From: Edaphochlamys debaryana | Taxonomy: Eukaryota > Chlorophyta > Chlorophyceae > Chlamydomonadales | Direction: 5' to 3' | Length of the DNA: 64,000 nt | Assembly (NCBI GenBank): GCA_016858145.1 | Contig: JAEHOE010000018.1 | Span: forward strand, 1,116,001 to 1,180,000 | Part shown: one piece after another, positions 12,201-22,470 of the stretch | How the letters are laid out: each line of letters starts with the position of its first letter | How positions within the stretch are numbered: the stretch's first letter is position 1 | Made by a program: the position numbers and the translations under genes | Notes under the pieces: model-generated | What the model saw: the letters and a program-made list of their open reading frames with translations, nothing else | Database searches by the model: none | Told to the model about the DNA's origin: nothing

Positions 12201-15200
12201 TCCCCACACCGTCCCTTGTTCGCCCTTCCCTCTTTCCCGTTCTCAGGTCATCTTTACGGTCGAGATGCTGGTCAAGTGGCTGGCCAAGGGCATCCTGCTG
12301 CACCGCCACGCCTACTGGCGCAACGGCTGGGATGTCCTTGATGGTTTCATCGTGGCCACGTCGCTGCTGGCCCTGGGGCTGTCGGGCGGGGCCACGGGTG
12401 CGCTGCGGAGCATCCGCCTGGTCCGCACGCTGCGCCCGCTGCGCCTCATCCAGAGGTGCGGGCGTGCGGCTCGCGGGGAGAAGCTGTCCGGGGTGAAGAG
12501 GTTTTGGTGTCGGGAGTGTGCAGGTGGTGTGCGAGAGGGTATGTGTACCTCGCCGTTTTGTGAACACCACCATCGCACGACATCCACACATTCGCCCCGC
12601 TGCACGCTCCGCAGATGGCGCGGAATGCGGCTTGTGGTGGAGACGCTCATCCGCTCGCTGCCCACGCTGGCCAACGTGCTGCTCTTCGGCGGCTTCCTGT
12701 TCGGCATCTTTGGTGGGTTGCGAGAACCCCTCCCCCCTGAAGCCCTCCCCTCTTGAGCCCTGAGCTTTGCCTGCTGCTTTCCACCTAACAAACCGTGTCT
12801 CCGGTACCTCTGAACGGAGGTTGGTCGGTTGCCTCCACGACCTGCTAGCCAAGCACTTCCTCCCTTCGGGTCGCATGTGTAGGCATCCTGGGCGTGCAGC
12901 TGTTTGCGGGCAAGATGTCCATCTGCAACCAGACCTTCATCGACGACCAGCTCGTCACGCAGAAGAGCCAGGTGAGGGGTGGAGGGGACCTGGGGAGGGG
13001 ACCCATGCTGTGTTCTCGCACTGTGACGCGTGCGGGAGCGTGTTGCAATTGGAGGTTCCATGCACGGCGCAGCGCTCAGACAATGATGAGATCACTCGGG
13101 GCCTGTTCTCTCGGGCGTTTTTGTCCTCTCTCGGTGCTCACGCCCCCTCTCCCCGTTGGCCCCTACCCACCCCTGTCGGCCCCGCTCTTGATAGTGCGTG
13201 GAGGGCGTTACCTTCACCTGCCACCCCGACCTGGGAGACGACTGCGACGAGGAGGGCGAGGAGGCGGTGCGCTGGTGGGTCCGCAAGCCGCTGCCGGCAC
13301 TGCTCGGGTTCCTGCAACACGCCCGCGTGTGCCCTGCTCACGTCTGTCTTACCAGCCGCTTCCGCCCTGGGAGTCAATCGCGTTGCCACCATGCCAGGAC
13401 CAGCAGCAGTTCGCCATTGCTCTTAACACCAGCCCCTGCCCCCGCCAACCGTGTCTCCTGCACCCAACCCCCACCCGACCCGCCACCTAAACCACCACCC
13501 AAAACCCGACCCAAAACCCGACCCAAAACCCGACCCAAAACCCGACCCAAAACTCCATCCAAACCCCCACCCAATATCCTCCCCAGGTGGGGCCCGCCCA
13601 TGCGCAACTTCGACCACCTGGGCCGTGCGCTGCTGACGCTCTTCACGGTGGCCACCATGGACGGCTTCATGGAGGTGGCGTGGATGTGCATCGACGCAGT
13701 GGGCGTGGACAGGGTGCCCAAGGTGAGCGCACGACGCCTCCCGCATTGGCCCGGTAGCATGCTGCCGCAGTAGGCCCGGGGCACCCTCCGACACGGGGTT
13801 GCAGGACTTGCAGCAGCGCTTTCGGGTTTCGAGGGCGCACACACACGTCGGGGATGATGAAAGTACCCGGGCCGAGTTGTCGACCGCCCGCTGGCCTCGT
13901 GGCCGCCCTTCTGCGATTTACTAGCACCCCCGACTGAGCCCGCCTGCCCCGGCCGTCACCCATTCTGCGCCTCGGCACTCCGCCAGGTGAACAACGCCCC
14001 CTGGATGGGCCTCTACATCATCGCCTTTGTGTTCCTGGGCTCCTTCTTCTGGGTCAACCTGCTCGTGTCCGTCATCATCGACCACTACGCCACCATCGTG
14101 GCCGAGGAGGGCGACCTGCTGGTGACGAAGCAGGCGAGTGGGGGGCGGGGCCAGGGGTTGGCGGGCTGTGGGGGAACGGAAAGCGAGCGGAGGGAAGCTA
14201 GCAAGGAGCTAGGAGACAGGGCTGTGGGGCGCCGTTGGTGACCGCGAGGTGGCGGGGTTTGCGCGGCAGCGCGCCTCGCCCTTCGCCCCCCCCCCTTGCC
14301 TGACCTCGAGCCCACGTGTCCATCCTGCACCCGATGTAAGTTCTCTGCACCCCACATGACACCTCTCCGCCCAGGCCAAGGAGTACATGAAGATCTTCAA
14401 GTTCGAGCGGGCCGGCAAGGACGCCTTCAAGGGCGGCTGTCCGGAGGGCGCCTCCAAGCTGCGCCAGCTGTGCTGGAAGGCAAGTGCGAGAGCGAGAGCG
14501 AGCGCTGCGCCTCCCTGCCCTTCCCCTTCCCTTACCTGCCCTGCCCAGAATACTGTCGCTTGCGGTGCGGTCAGCTTGATGTGACTCGTGTGTATGCCTC
14601 GTCGCCGCGCGCAGATCGCCTCGCACCCGCACTTTGACGCTGCCGTACTGGCTAACATCGTGATCAACATCGTGGCGATGGCTGCTGTATACTACGGCAG
14701 CCCCCGTGCGTACGACGTGGCCCTGGCCATGGTCAACGTGGCGTGCACAGTGGGCTTCGCGTTGGAGGCGGCGATCAAGATCCACGCGCTTGGATTCAGG
14801 AAGTACTGGAAGGTGGGTTCCAGATCGCTATCGTGTCCTCCTTGGTTGTTGAGACTCGTGATCTGGCTTGGCTTTTCTTGCTGCTTTAAGAGGGTTTCGC
14901 ATGATGTCGTCTGAATCCACAGGACAACTGGAACCGGCTGGATCTGTTCATCGTGATCGTGTCCATCCCCGACATCGTGTCCACCTTCACCGACACCAAC
15001 GCAGCCACCGGCATCGTGACCGTGCTGAGGCTGCTGCGGTGAGGAAGCCGCAGCCTTTCACCCCGCCCAGCTGCGTCCCGCGTCGGATGCACCGCCGGGA
15101 GACAGAAGCTCTCACACGCTGTTTAAAGCTTCTTGCCTGATACCCCATATCGTTCATGCATCGTGACGCTCGCTTCCTCCTTGCCTTGCCCTGCCCTGCA

Positions 15201-18200
15201 TCCTGGCCCTCCTGACATCTGCACCTACCCCGCACCCCTCACCTTACCTCCCCCTCCGCAGCGTGTGCCGCATGTTCAAGCTGATCAAGAACGCCCGCGG
15301 CCTCCGCACGCTGTTCAACACGCTCATCAGCTCCGTGCCGGCCATGTGCAACGTGGGCTCGCTGCTGCTGCTCATCATGTACATCTACGCCGTAATCGGT
15401 ATCAACATGTACGGCGGGTATGGCAGCCCCTTCGACACGCCCGACTCCCAGGTGCGGATGCGGAGGGCGAGGGATCATGCCATGGCAACAGTCCTTAGTC
15501 ACTGTTGTTGGCACCGTTAAACACCACCAGGACGCAGTTGCTGGTGGCTGATGCTCATGCAGCACTTTTACCCTTTGCCCCTTCACCTCGTCCTCCCCGC
15601 AGGCCAACTGGAACAACATCGGTACCGCCATGCTGACCCAGTTCCGCCTGTTCACGGGGGACGGCTGGGGCGACCTCATGGCGGTGAGAGGCTGCCTCCG
15701 CACTAATACGGCGGGCCGGGGCCACAACGCGCTAGTGCTGCAGCCTTCCCCCGCTGCGGACAGCCCCCGCAGACAGCGTTCGAAAGGCTGTTCACGGCGC
15801 CCCATTGTTGTTGTCTAGGATTGGCCCCGTGTGCACTTCCCTCACCACCGCGCGCCGTGTCCCAGGCGGCCATGGGCTGTGACGACAACCAGTACCAGTG
15901 CGAGACGGGATGGTCGGCGGTGGCGGCGGCGGTGTTCTTCTGCAGGTGTGGGCGCGGCCGTGGGGACCGTGCCGTGAGGGTGCGGTGTGAAAGGCAGGGT
16001 AGGGGCGTGGACAGCAGGGTGCATACGGTACCGCTCGTCCTTGCCTACCATCTCCGTAACATCCTGCAAACTTGCTTACTGCCCCGTCCTCATCATCCAA
16101 CACCCCACCCCAGTTTCGTGATCATCGCCACCTTCATCATGCTCAACTTAGTCATCGCTGTCGTACTGGACAACTTCATCGACAACGCGCAGGCACGTGG
16201 GGGGCGGGGGGCCATTGTCTTCGTGACTGGATCTCTGGTAGAACAGGCTGGCTCAGCGCAGAAGCGGCGCAAGCGCAGGCTGTGAGGCGCTCGACCGTTT
16301 GTGCGAAAGCTTCGTCACCGCACCTGGCGTTCTGGCCAGGCTGCCCCCAGCGTCAAGCACCAGCTCCCATGTCCGACCCTGCTTTTCCCCTCCCCTCTCT
16401 CCACCCCCCGCCCCCCACCTGCAGCTGGAGGGCCTGCTCAAGACCAGCAACTTTGTTGACCTGCTCAAAATGGTCATCACGCTCAGGGTAAGTCAGTCCA
16501 CCATCATGACTCCAGCAGTCCCTCCGTGTCCCGGTTCTGATCCCTCAAGGCTACACATCCCGCTCGCCAACTTGTCCGCCCAGGTGTTTGTGCGGCTGAT
16601 GCGGCTCAAGATCGACGCCCTGCGCCAGGCCGACCGCAACCGCATGCTGACGGCCGCCGCCGCCGCCTCGCGCACCTCCCGCCGCATGCGCGGTCGCAAC
16701 CTGCCCGCGCTGCTGGCCACCGCCTACGGCTCCGCCGCCGCCGCGCCGTCGCCGCAGGGCCTCGGCACCACGCCCGGCTCCTTCAACACACGCTTCTCCA
16801 CCGAGATCCTCCCGCGCCTCTTCCGCGCCTCCTCCAAGGCCCAAGGCCCCGGCGCGAGCGGGCTGCTGCTCTGGCCCAGCAGCGTGGCCGGCAGCCCCTC
16901 GCTGAAACGGGGCCAGCCCTCGCAGCGAATCGACGGCATCCCGGGGCTGGGCTCGGGAACCGGCGCCGCAGGCGTGGGAGCGCTTGGGACGGGCACGGGC
17001 TCGGGGGCGGGGTCGGCGGGGTCGGGCGCGTCGGCGGCGCTGCTCGCGACGCTGGGGTCCGTGCTGCCGCGGCGGCACGACAGTGGGCTGCTCAAGGTGG
17101 GGGAGGCGGCCGCGAACCGCGCCGGCACGACGCCGCACAGCGACGGCGGCTCCCCGGGCACAGGCCACGCCAGCGGCGGCGTGGGCGCCGGGCTGGGGAC
17201 CGGCACGGGCACGGCCACCGCCACGGGCAACGAGGGCGCCCGCACCAGTGGCGCCAACAGCGTCGTGTCCGTGGTTACCGGCCGCGTGCCGAGCGGGGGC
17301 GCGTTGACGAGCGGCGGTAGCGGGGGCGCCATCAGCGCGGGGGCGGGCAGCACTGGCGCGGGATCCAGCTCAGGGTTCAGGGACATGCGTGAGGCCATGC
17401 TGAGGCGGCGGCGCCGCGCCTCCTTGCTGACGATGCACCAGCAGAGGGCGAGCGGGCTTGTGGTGGACTCGGGCGCAGCGACGGGCGTGCCGACGGGCAC
17501 GGAGGCCTCGGCCGGGACGCAGGCCGGCGGCGCCGCCAGCAGCAGCGGCGGTGGAGCAACGGTCTCGCCCGCGCTCCCCGTGCCCCCGGTGCTGCCGCCG
17601 GCCGGGTCGGTGGGGTCCAGCCTGGGCTCCAGCGCCGCCTCCGTCACGCCGCCGCCGCCCACGTCCTCGCGCGCGGGCTTCGCCAACGCGGTCTTATCCC
17701 GCCTGTTCGGCGGCGGCGGTGCGGCCCCGGCTGGGCCTGCGGTGGGCGGTCCTGGGGCTGGGCCTGGGCCTGGGCCCGAGTTCACGGGCCTTGACTCCAT
17801 CACGGAGGCCAGCAGTGCGGACGGCGGCATGGAGAGCCGCGGCAACAGCAGCAGCGGGGTACACCCCAGCCGGCCGCTGCTGCCCCAGACCTCGTTCCAC
17901 GCCGGCTCGGTGTCGCGCTCTGGTGGCAGCCTCCGCGGGCCCGACCAGTCTGGCGGCAGCTTCTTGCGGCGGCTCGTGGGCGGCGGCTCGACGGGTGGCG
18001 GCGGCGGCGCGCCCAGCCGGCTCGGCTCCGGCCCCGGCAGCCCGGCACCTCGGCACCAGTCGGCTGTGATGACCGCACCCGCACCCATGCACGCGCCTTC
18101 GCCGGTTGTGCGCGGCGGCGCGTCGAGTGGTGCCTCGGTGGCGAGCAGTGAGGAGTGGGCGGCGGCGGTGGCGGCGGCAGGGGGGGGTCACAGCGAGGCG

Positions 18201-18515
18201 CCAGCGTCGGGGACCGTCACGCCGCGCCGGCCCAGTCGCTTCGGCCAGACGGGGCCGCGGCTGGCGCAGGGCGGCGTCGGGGCACGGGGGCCCAGCGTCA
18301 CGGAGGGACCCCAGCCCGGGCGACGGTGGGGCGGGGTGCGGCTGGACTCGCCGCTGCCGCCGCCCCCGCCGCCGCCGCTGCCGCCACCGCCGCCGGCTCC
18401 GCCAGCGGCGGCGCAGGGCGTGGCGCATCGCCTGCCGCCGCCGCCGACCTGGCTAGAGGCCTCCTGGCAGGTCAGAGGCGAGCAGAGCGGAAGGGGCACG
18501 GCAGACATGGCCTAA
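231..18515 (+). CDS. Four-domain voltage-gated cation (Ca2+-type) channel alpha subunit, 5'-truncated by window edge
   Basis: Pore-forming subunit of a plasma- or flagellar-membrane channel of the CaV/NaV superfamily. Twenty-nine phase-consistent exons: 231-278, 420-746, 976-1075, 1221-1313, 1513-1583, 1743-1838, 1991-2183, 2338-2477, 2758-3081, 3257-4159, 4271-4784, 5060-10945, 11129-11793, 12009-12125, 12247-12455, 12615-12712, 12883-12971, 13195-13274, 13587-13722, 13987-14133, 14375-14479, 14615-14812, 14923-15038, 15262-15451, 15603-15683, 15866-15945, 16114-16192, 16425-16487, 16584-18515. They encode 4,359 visible residues. The first exon (LLVAIMSSKFAQLS) is the end of domain I S6, so start and domain I lie upstream. 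S4 helices carry regular Arg/Lys (RTMRLLRVLRSLKLLKR; RSIRLVRTLRPLRLIQR; VLRLLRVCRMFKLIK). Pore motifs are TCDDW, TMDGF and TGDGW. The tail has an IQ-like stretch (RLMRLKIDALRQADR) and polyproline; I see no clear EF-hand. Chlamydomonas CAV-type channels are the likely relatives, but orthology is not shown. Confidence 0.88.
976..2477 (+). other. Channel domain II (S1-S6)
   Basis: Seven exons encode one voltage-sensor/pore unit. S1 is at 976-1075 (VMLVMIVANTVILGMD), S2 at 1221-1313, S3 at 1513-1583, and S4 at 1743-1838 with five basic residues at three-residue spacing. S5 is in 1991-2183, and the pore loop is split by an intron inside the filter Cys codon (exons ending 2183 and starting 2338). 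S6 is in 2338-2477 (NFILLTLFLAILISSFQ). The filter reads LTCDDW where CaV channels usually have LTGEDW. Confidence 0.85.
2758..11793 (+). other. Giant low-complexity II-III cytoplasmic linker of the channel
   Basis: Five exons (2758-3081, 3257-4159, 4271-4784, 5060-10945, 11129-11793) encode about 2,764 residues between S6 of domain II and S1 of domain III. The third-largest piece is 903 nt and the largest is a single 5,886-nt exon, unusual beside neighbouring exons of 60-200 nt. Composition is Ala/Gly/Ser/Pro-rich with scattered Arg-Ser motifs, and it ends in an acidic block (about 11490-11690) just before domain III. I see no recognisable folded domain. The in-frame stretch was kept because reading frame and phase hold across all five exons and lead directly into the transmembrane domains. 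Confidence 0.75.
12009..14133 (+). other. Channel domain III (S1-S6)
   Basis: Exons 12009-12125 (S1 and start of S2), 12247-12455 (S2-S4), 12615-12712 (S4-S5 linker and S5), 12883-12971 and 13195-13274 (extracellular loop, Cys-rich and acidic), 13587-13722 (pore helix and filter) and 13987-14133 (S6, LGSFFWVNLLVSVIIDHYA). The filter is FTVATMDGF, against the usual CaV form T-x-E-G-W, so both the acidic and the aromatic positions are changed. The intron after 14133 has a GC donor. Confidence 0.85.
13495..13555. repeat. 12-nt minisatellite in a channel intron
   Basis: Tandem copies of CCCAAAACCCGA, about four to five units, in the intron that splits the domain III pore region. It resembles but does not match the algal telomere unit (CCCTAAAA). 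It is non-coding in the model used here. Confidence 0.85.
14615..16192 (+). other. Channel domain IV (S1-S6)
   Basis: Exons 14615-14812 (S1-S2), 14923-15038 (S3 and start of S4), 15262-15451 (S4-S5), 15603-15683 (pore, FRLFTGDGWGDLM), 15866-15945 and 16114-16192 (S6, TFIMLNLVIAVVLDNFI). The S4 has fewer Arg than those of domains II and III. The filter acidic residue is Asp rather than Glu. The III-IV linker (14375-14479) is short and basic and ends at a GC-donor intron. Confidence 0.85.
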
Positions 18516-20302
18516 GGCGGATCAGCGAATGGTGGGCTTGTGTTATGGCGCCAAAGCGCAGCGTGTTTGGGGATTTTGAGTGACGAACTGCGGTTAGGCG
18601 AGTGAGCTCACGTTAGGACGCTCACGTTAGGACGCTTGGGCGGGATTGTGTTGTCCCGGGCGACATCTTGCCACGGTGCTTTTGGACTTCAGATAGAACA
18701 AAATGAGCAGGTAACGATTCGGACCGTATCGGGATTGCCAGAGGCGTTTCTGGCGGGCGTTTTAGGACCTGGACACACGCCCTAGGCGGGATTCCTAACC
18801 ATCTGAGACTGCTGACCCCGCTTAGGCCACGAGTTTTGGAATCTGTGGTAGGACACGTGCAACCGCATTATCACAACCTTTCATAAGCTCTAGCACGGCA
18901 AGGCGAGGGCATGTTTGGGGGCGTCAAGAAGGGAATGATTGTGGGGCCGTGCATGCAAACGGCTGGCATGTTGGGCGGGGACTGCACGTGTGGGCTGACG
19001 GCTTGGGTTCCGTGTGGTAGGCCAGCAGGGAGACCTCCCCCTGCTGGGCCTTGAGTCTCGTGACCAATCGGAGTACAGTAATGGTATGTGAGGTGAAGAA
19101 GTGGATGTCCTCGTGCATTGCGTCTGTGAGCCCGCTGAGTCTTTGGTCTCGTGACCCATCGGCATGCGATGTGTGCTGCGTGAGCCTGTATGGTGCATCG
19201 GTTGTATGTGTCGAGAATAGTCTCTGCAACCGCTTCGTCATTCGAAGGGCAGTTGGGACGTGAGGCTGGAAAGGATTTGCGAAGGGTTGGCCTGACATGC
19301 ACACTGCAGACCCGACATCTCTTGCCCTCACTCAGCTGACCCCAGTCTGCCAGCCCCCAGCTCCCAGCCTCGCAGGTACCTCCACAGCTTCCTCTCCGCC
19401 TCGAGGCAGCTTGTTCCACAGCAAACTTTGCGCGCGGGCGGTGCGACCGGTGTCTAAGGCAGCCTCAGCCCTACACCTCAGCCCTAACATCGTCTGCAGC
19501 CTACATCATCCTACGCCAACGTCGTCTTTGCTTTGGCTTCGTCAGCCCGTCGCGCGCTTCTCCCTTGGGGCCTTGCCATATCTGCCTCTCCGAAAACTAT
19601 GCGGTTCCTGCGCCGGCTCCTTGGTGTCGAGCTAGTTGCATTAGTGCACGCGGGATGGCGGGAACGTCTAGAGCCGTACTGCGGTCAGCTACTTATCAGC
19701 CGTCCTTGCCACTGACTCTTTCCCCCGGTTCGCACTGCACACGCACCGCACTCCTACCGTTAGCAACACCACAAGCTGACTCGACGCTGCGCTTCACTTC
19801 GATCACAGGTGGGCCCACGAGCTCTAGTGGGAATGGCGGCCGCCTGCACGCACAACACCGGGGGCCTCGACACCAGGAGCCACCCTGCCTTCTTCTCTCG
19901 CGTTGCGACAGCGCGCTCAGCTGCATCCCCCTTCGTCATCGTCCAGACTACGCTGCACGGCCCCTGCGAGCACAGAAACCCCACGTCTCTTGCGTAATTG
20001 GGTATCCGTTGTACCCGGTGCCTGCCACCATGCACGCCTGCTTCCAGGCGGTTCCTGCTGTAACCATCGCATCCTGACTCCACTTCGCACAATGGATTCT
20101 CACGGAACTCGCCACCTACCCTGCCCTCGCACACCTGCTCACAGCCTCACTCGCAAGCCTACCTTCACGGAAATGCCTACCTAGCTGCCATCCGGTCTCC
20201 ATACTGCAGCCCACAATGAACAAGCCAACTCACCCCCTGCACACTGTCCGCGACTCCCGCCCCTACCCAAGCCCCCACCTGTGAATCCGGCCTTGCATAA
20301 GC
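18516..20302. other. Non-coding region between channel and ATG10 stop codons (tail to tail)
   Basis: About 1.8 kb between two convergent genes. It must hold the 3' UTRs of both. The only plus-strand TGTAA I found is at 20059-20063, which would give an unusually long channel 3' UTR. A small hairpin (GCCAG...CTGGC) lies near 18738-18755. Two near-identical 17-mers beginning GTCTCGTGACC occur at about 19054 and 19146. Open frames here have no recognisable protein features, and I call no gene. Confidence 0.6.
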
Positions 20303-21681
20303 TCAGAGGAGGTCCCCCCGCAGCCCCACATGCGGCGCCACGAGCGAGAACCAGACCCTCATGTATCGCCCCAGCACCTCCGGCTCCCCCGGGCACAGCG
20401 GCGCCTCGCCGCCCGGCCACCGCACCCCCGCGGGCCCCACCACCACCCTGGCTGCGCCTGCCTCGTCGCCCACGGCCCCATCCCCCGCCAACAGCGCATC
20501 CAGGTCCGGAACGTCCCCGTCTTGTCCGGGCTCCACCCCCGACTCCAGATCCTGGTTCTGCTCACTGTCCACCTGGGTGGCCCGCGTGGGCGGGCCGAGC
20601 GAGCTGCCCGCAGCGTCGGCCCTCCCGTCCGCCGCGGCAGCAGCAGGAGTGGCGCCCTCTGCATGCGCGGCACCTCCCGGCTCCGTGCCAGGGCCGCAGG
20701 GGCCCACGTCCGCGGCGCCCAGGCCCAAAGCCAGCGCCAGCGCCACCGCCGTGTTGCAGGGGTGCAGGGTGAACCAGCAGGGCCCCGGCAAGAGGGGGTG
20801 GTCCTGCGGTGTCAGGCCAGGGCAGAGGCCGCGGGTGAGGGCAAGCGCGCGAAATACGCTAGTTACCACTCTACAGAACATGCGTAGGTGGCGTGGAGGA
20901 CGTCGTAGCTGTTGAGGTGGATTAATCAGGTGCGTGCAATGCCGCGCAGACGGGGCTCACCTGCTGCACCACAAACGCGCCTAGCTGCTCTGAGGCCGCC
21001 GGCCACGAGGGGAAGAGCCGCTGCAGGGCTGTGTGCCCAAGCGGAGAGCCATCTGCGGCAGGCAGAGGTCACAACAGGTCAAGGACTTGCAGGTGCACCA
21101 ACAAATGGGCAACGCGAGGGATGGCGCAGGGGCAAGCGATGTGGGTCGCAAGGGTTGGATACGGACGGGTAGGGCGTGGTGTGCACCGCTGCCGTGGAGC
21201 CACAGCTTATTACTGCCCAGGCGACGGCACGCACCAGGACACGTGGCGCGGAAGACGAGGGTGGGCACCTGGTAGCTGGCGCTGTAGCACACGTGGTAGT
21301 CCAGAAGGGCAGCCAAGCCACCAGTCTGCGGGTCGCATCCGGGAAATTTCAGTCTCTGGAGGCGCCCTGTGGGCTCGTGCGCTCGTGCGAAGCCCGAACA
21401 GGCTGATGGAGAGCGCCCCGGTCCCTTGCCTTATTATCCAGAAGGGGGACGCCGTCGAGAGCAAGGTAGGGACCCTGCGCAGCGACGCCACAGGCGGGTT
21501 CAGGGGTGGCGGAGAGTGTATACCCCGCGCTGCCGACGTCGGGGGCTTGGCCACCTCAATCAGCTGCCCGAGAACATGAATTGCTTACCGAGGGCGTTTC
21601 ACGCAGCTGCCATGCGTGCGCCTTCTCCTCGTCGCGGAGGAGCTCCAGAGCTTGCCGCCAATATGCCGATGCCAGAGCCAT
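20303..21681 (-). CDS. ATG10: ATG10, autophagy E2-like conjugating enzyme
   Basis: ATG10 accepts ATG12 from ATG7 and conjugates it to ATG5 during autophagosome formation in the cytosol. Exons from 5': 21589-21681 (start MALASAYWRQALELL), an exon beginning at 21563 whose donor is uncertain (21474 keeps phase), 21235-21325, 20961-21052 and 20303-20803. Family hallmarks are the strand YHVCYSASYQVPTLVFRA, the join C-P-D-G-S-P-L made across an intron, and the catalytic Cys in WFTLHPCNT. The C-terminus is Y-M-R-V-WFSLVAPHVGL, matching the usual ATG10 end. Unusually, about 100 Ala/Gly/Asp-rich residues separate the catalytic motif from that last helix. The start lies 81 nt downstream of the stop of the small gene on the same strand, so the two may share a transcript. 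Product confidence is high; exon 2 is not settled. Confidence 0.85.
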
Positions 21682-21762
21682 ACTAACGAGGCATGCGATT
21701 GCTACCCAACCCAAACAGTCTGCTATATATCTAGAGCCCCCTCCGCACTGACGAGGGTGTAA
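21682..21762 (-). promoter_or_regulatory. 81-nt inter-ORF spacer between small ORF and ATG10
   Basis: The spacer between the two minus-strand ORFs contains no TGTAA within it (one overlaps the upstream stop codon), one AT-rich tract (ATATATAG), and no room for a normal 3' UTR plus promoter plus 5' UTR. If both ORFs are translated, a shared mRNA with re-initiation at the ATG10 start is the simplest reading. Confidence 0.5.
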
Positions 21763-22062
21763 TTACAGCCAGCCGACAAGCTCAAAGAGCGGGCGCGTCG
21801 CCTCGTAGCGGGACGCAATGAATCCCACGACGATCGTGAGGAGAGCGTCAAATACGATCCACTTTACCCAGGGACCGAACTCCTGCGCGTCCAGGGCGAA
21901 GGACTGGCGTGAATGCCAGCTCGCGGCGCCGCCCTGGTCGCGCTGAGCAGCCGGCCAGCCCACCTCGAACAGGTCCTGGATAAGCTCCCACACACGGTTG
22001 CGGAGCTTGTAGACCCAGGGAGGCAGGGAGGGCTTGTTGGCCTTGGGGCTGGTCGGTGCCAT
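21763..22062 (-). CDS. Small single-pass membrane protein (99 aa), function unknown, upstream of ATG10
   Basis: Intronless ORF beginning MAPTSPKANKPSLPPWVYKL. The in-frame GTG two codons upstream was not used because an ATG in reasonable context (CCAATGG) follows. The N-terminal half is basic/aromatic and probably amphipathic. A single hydrophobic helix (WVKWIVFDALLTIVVGFIA) sits near residues 67-85, followed by a short polar tail. The layout recalls small accessory subunits of mitochondrial inner-membrane complexes, but I do not recognise the family and assign no function. Its TAA stop overlaps a TGTAA sequence at 21763-21767. Only 81 nt separate it from the ATG10 start on the same strand. 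Confidence 0.65.
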   Translation of the reverse strand: MAPTSPKANKPSLPPWVYKLRNRVWELIQDLFEVGWPAAQRDQGGAASWHSRQSFALDAQEFGPWVKWIVFDALLTIVVGFIASRYEATRPLFELVGWL

Positions 22063-22470
22063 TGGCACAGTTCCGAGCTGAGGTGCGAAAGTGTGACGTG
22101 GGTCTCGGTGGAAGAGTCAGCTTTGGTGATATGCGCGTAGACTAGATCGTACTGGGGGGAGCCGGGGGGTGAGGTGCCGTGCGGGTTCAGACGGTTGTAC
22201 GAGGTTGTACGGCATCCGTACCAACTACTACGCTCCGCCGCCCAGACCAGACACACCTCCACCGTCTCCGGATAAATCATCTTGCTGCATGCCAATGCGC
22301 TCACGCCCATACTACGGGGCCCTCAGCCACTTCTTCCTGAACGTTGGCGCATTCCGTGCCAGCGGAAACTCGTCCGCCTCTGCCCCTTGACGAAGCCTCC
22401 ACTCGGCCTGCCCTGCACTCGTACCCTGTCGCGGTTCCCTCCTCCCAACCTGCCCCAGTCTCGCTGCTAC
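22063..22470. other. Intergenic: 5' flank of small ORF/ATG10 unit and 3' flank of repeat gene
   Basis: About 400 nt. It should contain the promoter for the small ORF (and possibly ATG10) and the 3' UTR of the F-box/ankyrin gene. I see no TATA box or clear polyadenylation signal. Confidence 0.5.

Noticed and set aside
13495..13555. Tandem repeat considered as an interstitial telomere or CRISPR-like array
   Set aside because: The unit differs from the algal telomere repeat, and there are no spacers. It is a simple intronic minisatellite.
16724..18088. Minus-strand open frame of 454 codons opposite the channel C-terminal tail
   Set aside because: Antisense shadow of Gly/Ala/Ser-rich coding sequence.
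18871..19419. 182-codon minus-strand frame in the gap after the channel
   Set aside because: No recognisable motif, no splice support, and composition unlike the real genes here.
21325..21563. Reading straight through 21563-21325 as one ATG10 exon
   Set aside because: The frame is open but reaches ADWWLG instead of the family frame GGLAALLDYHVCYS, so an intron must lie between. Its donor is uncertain.
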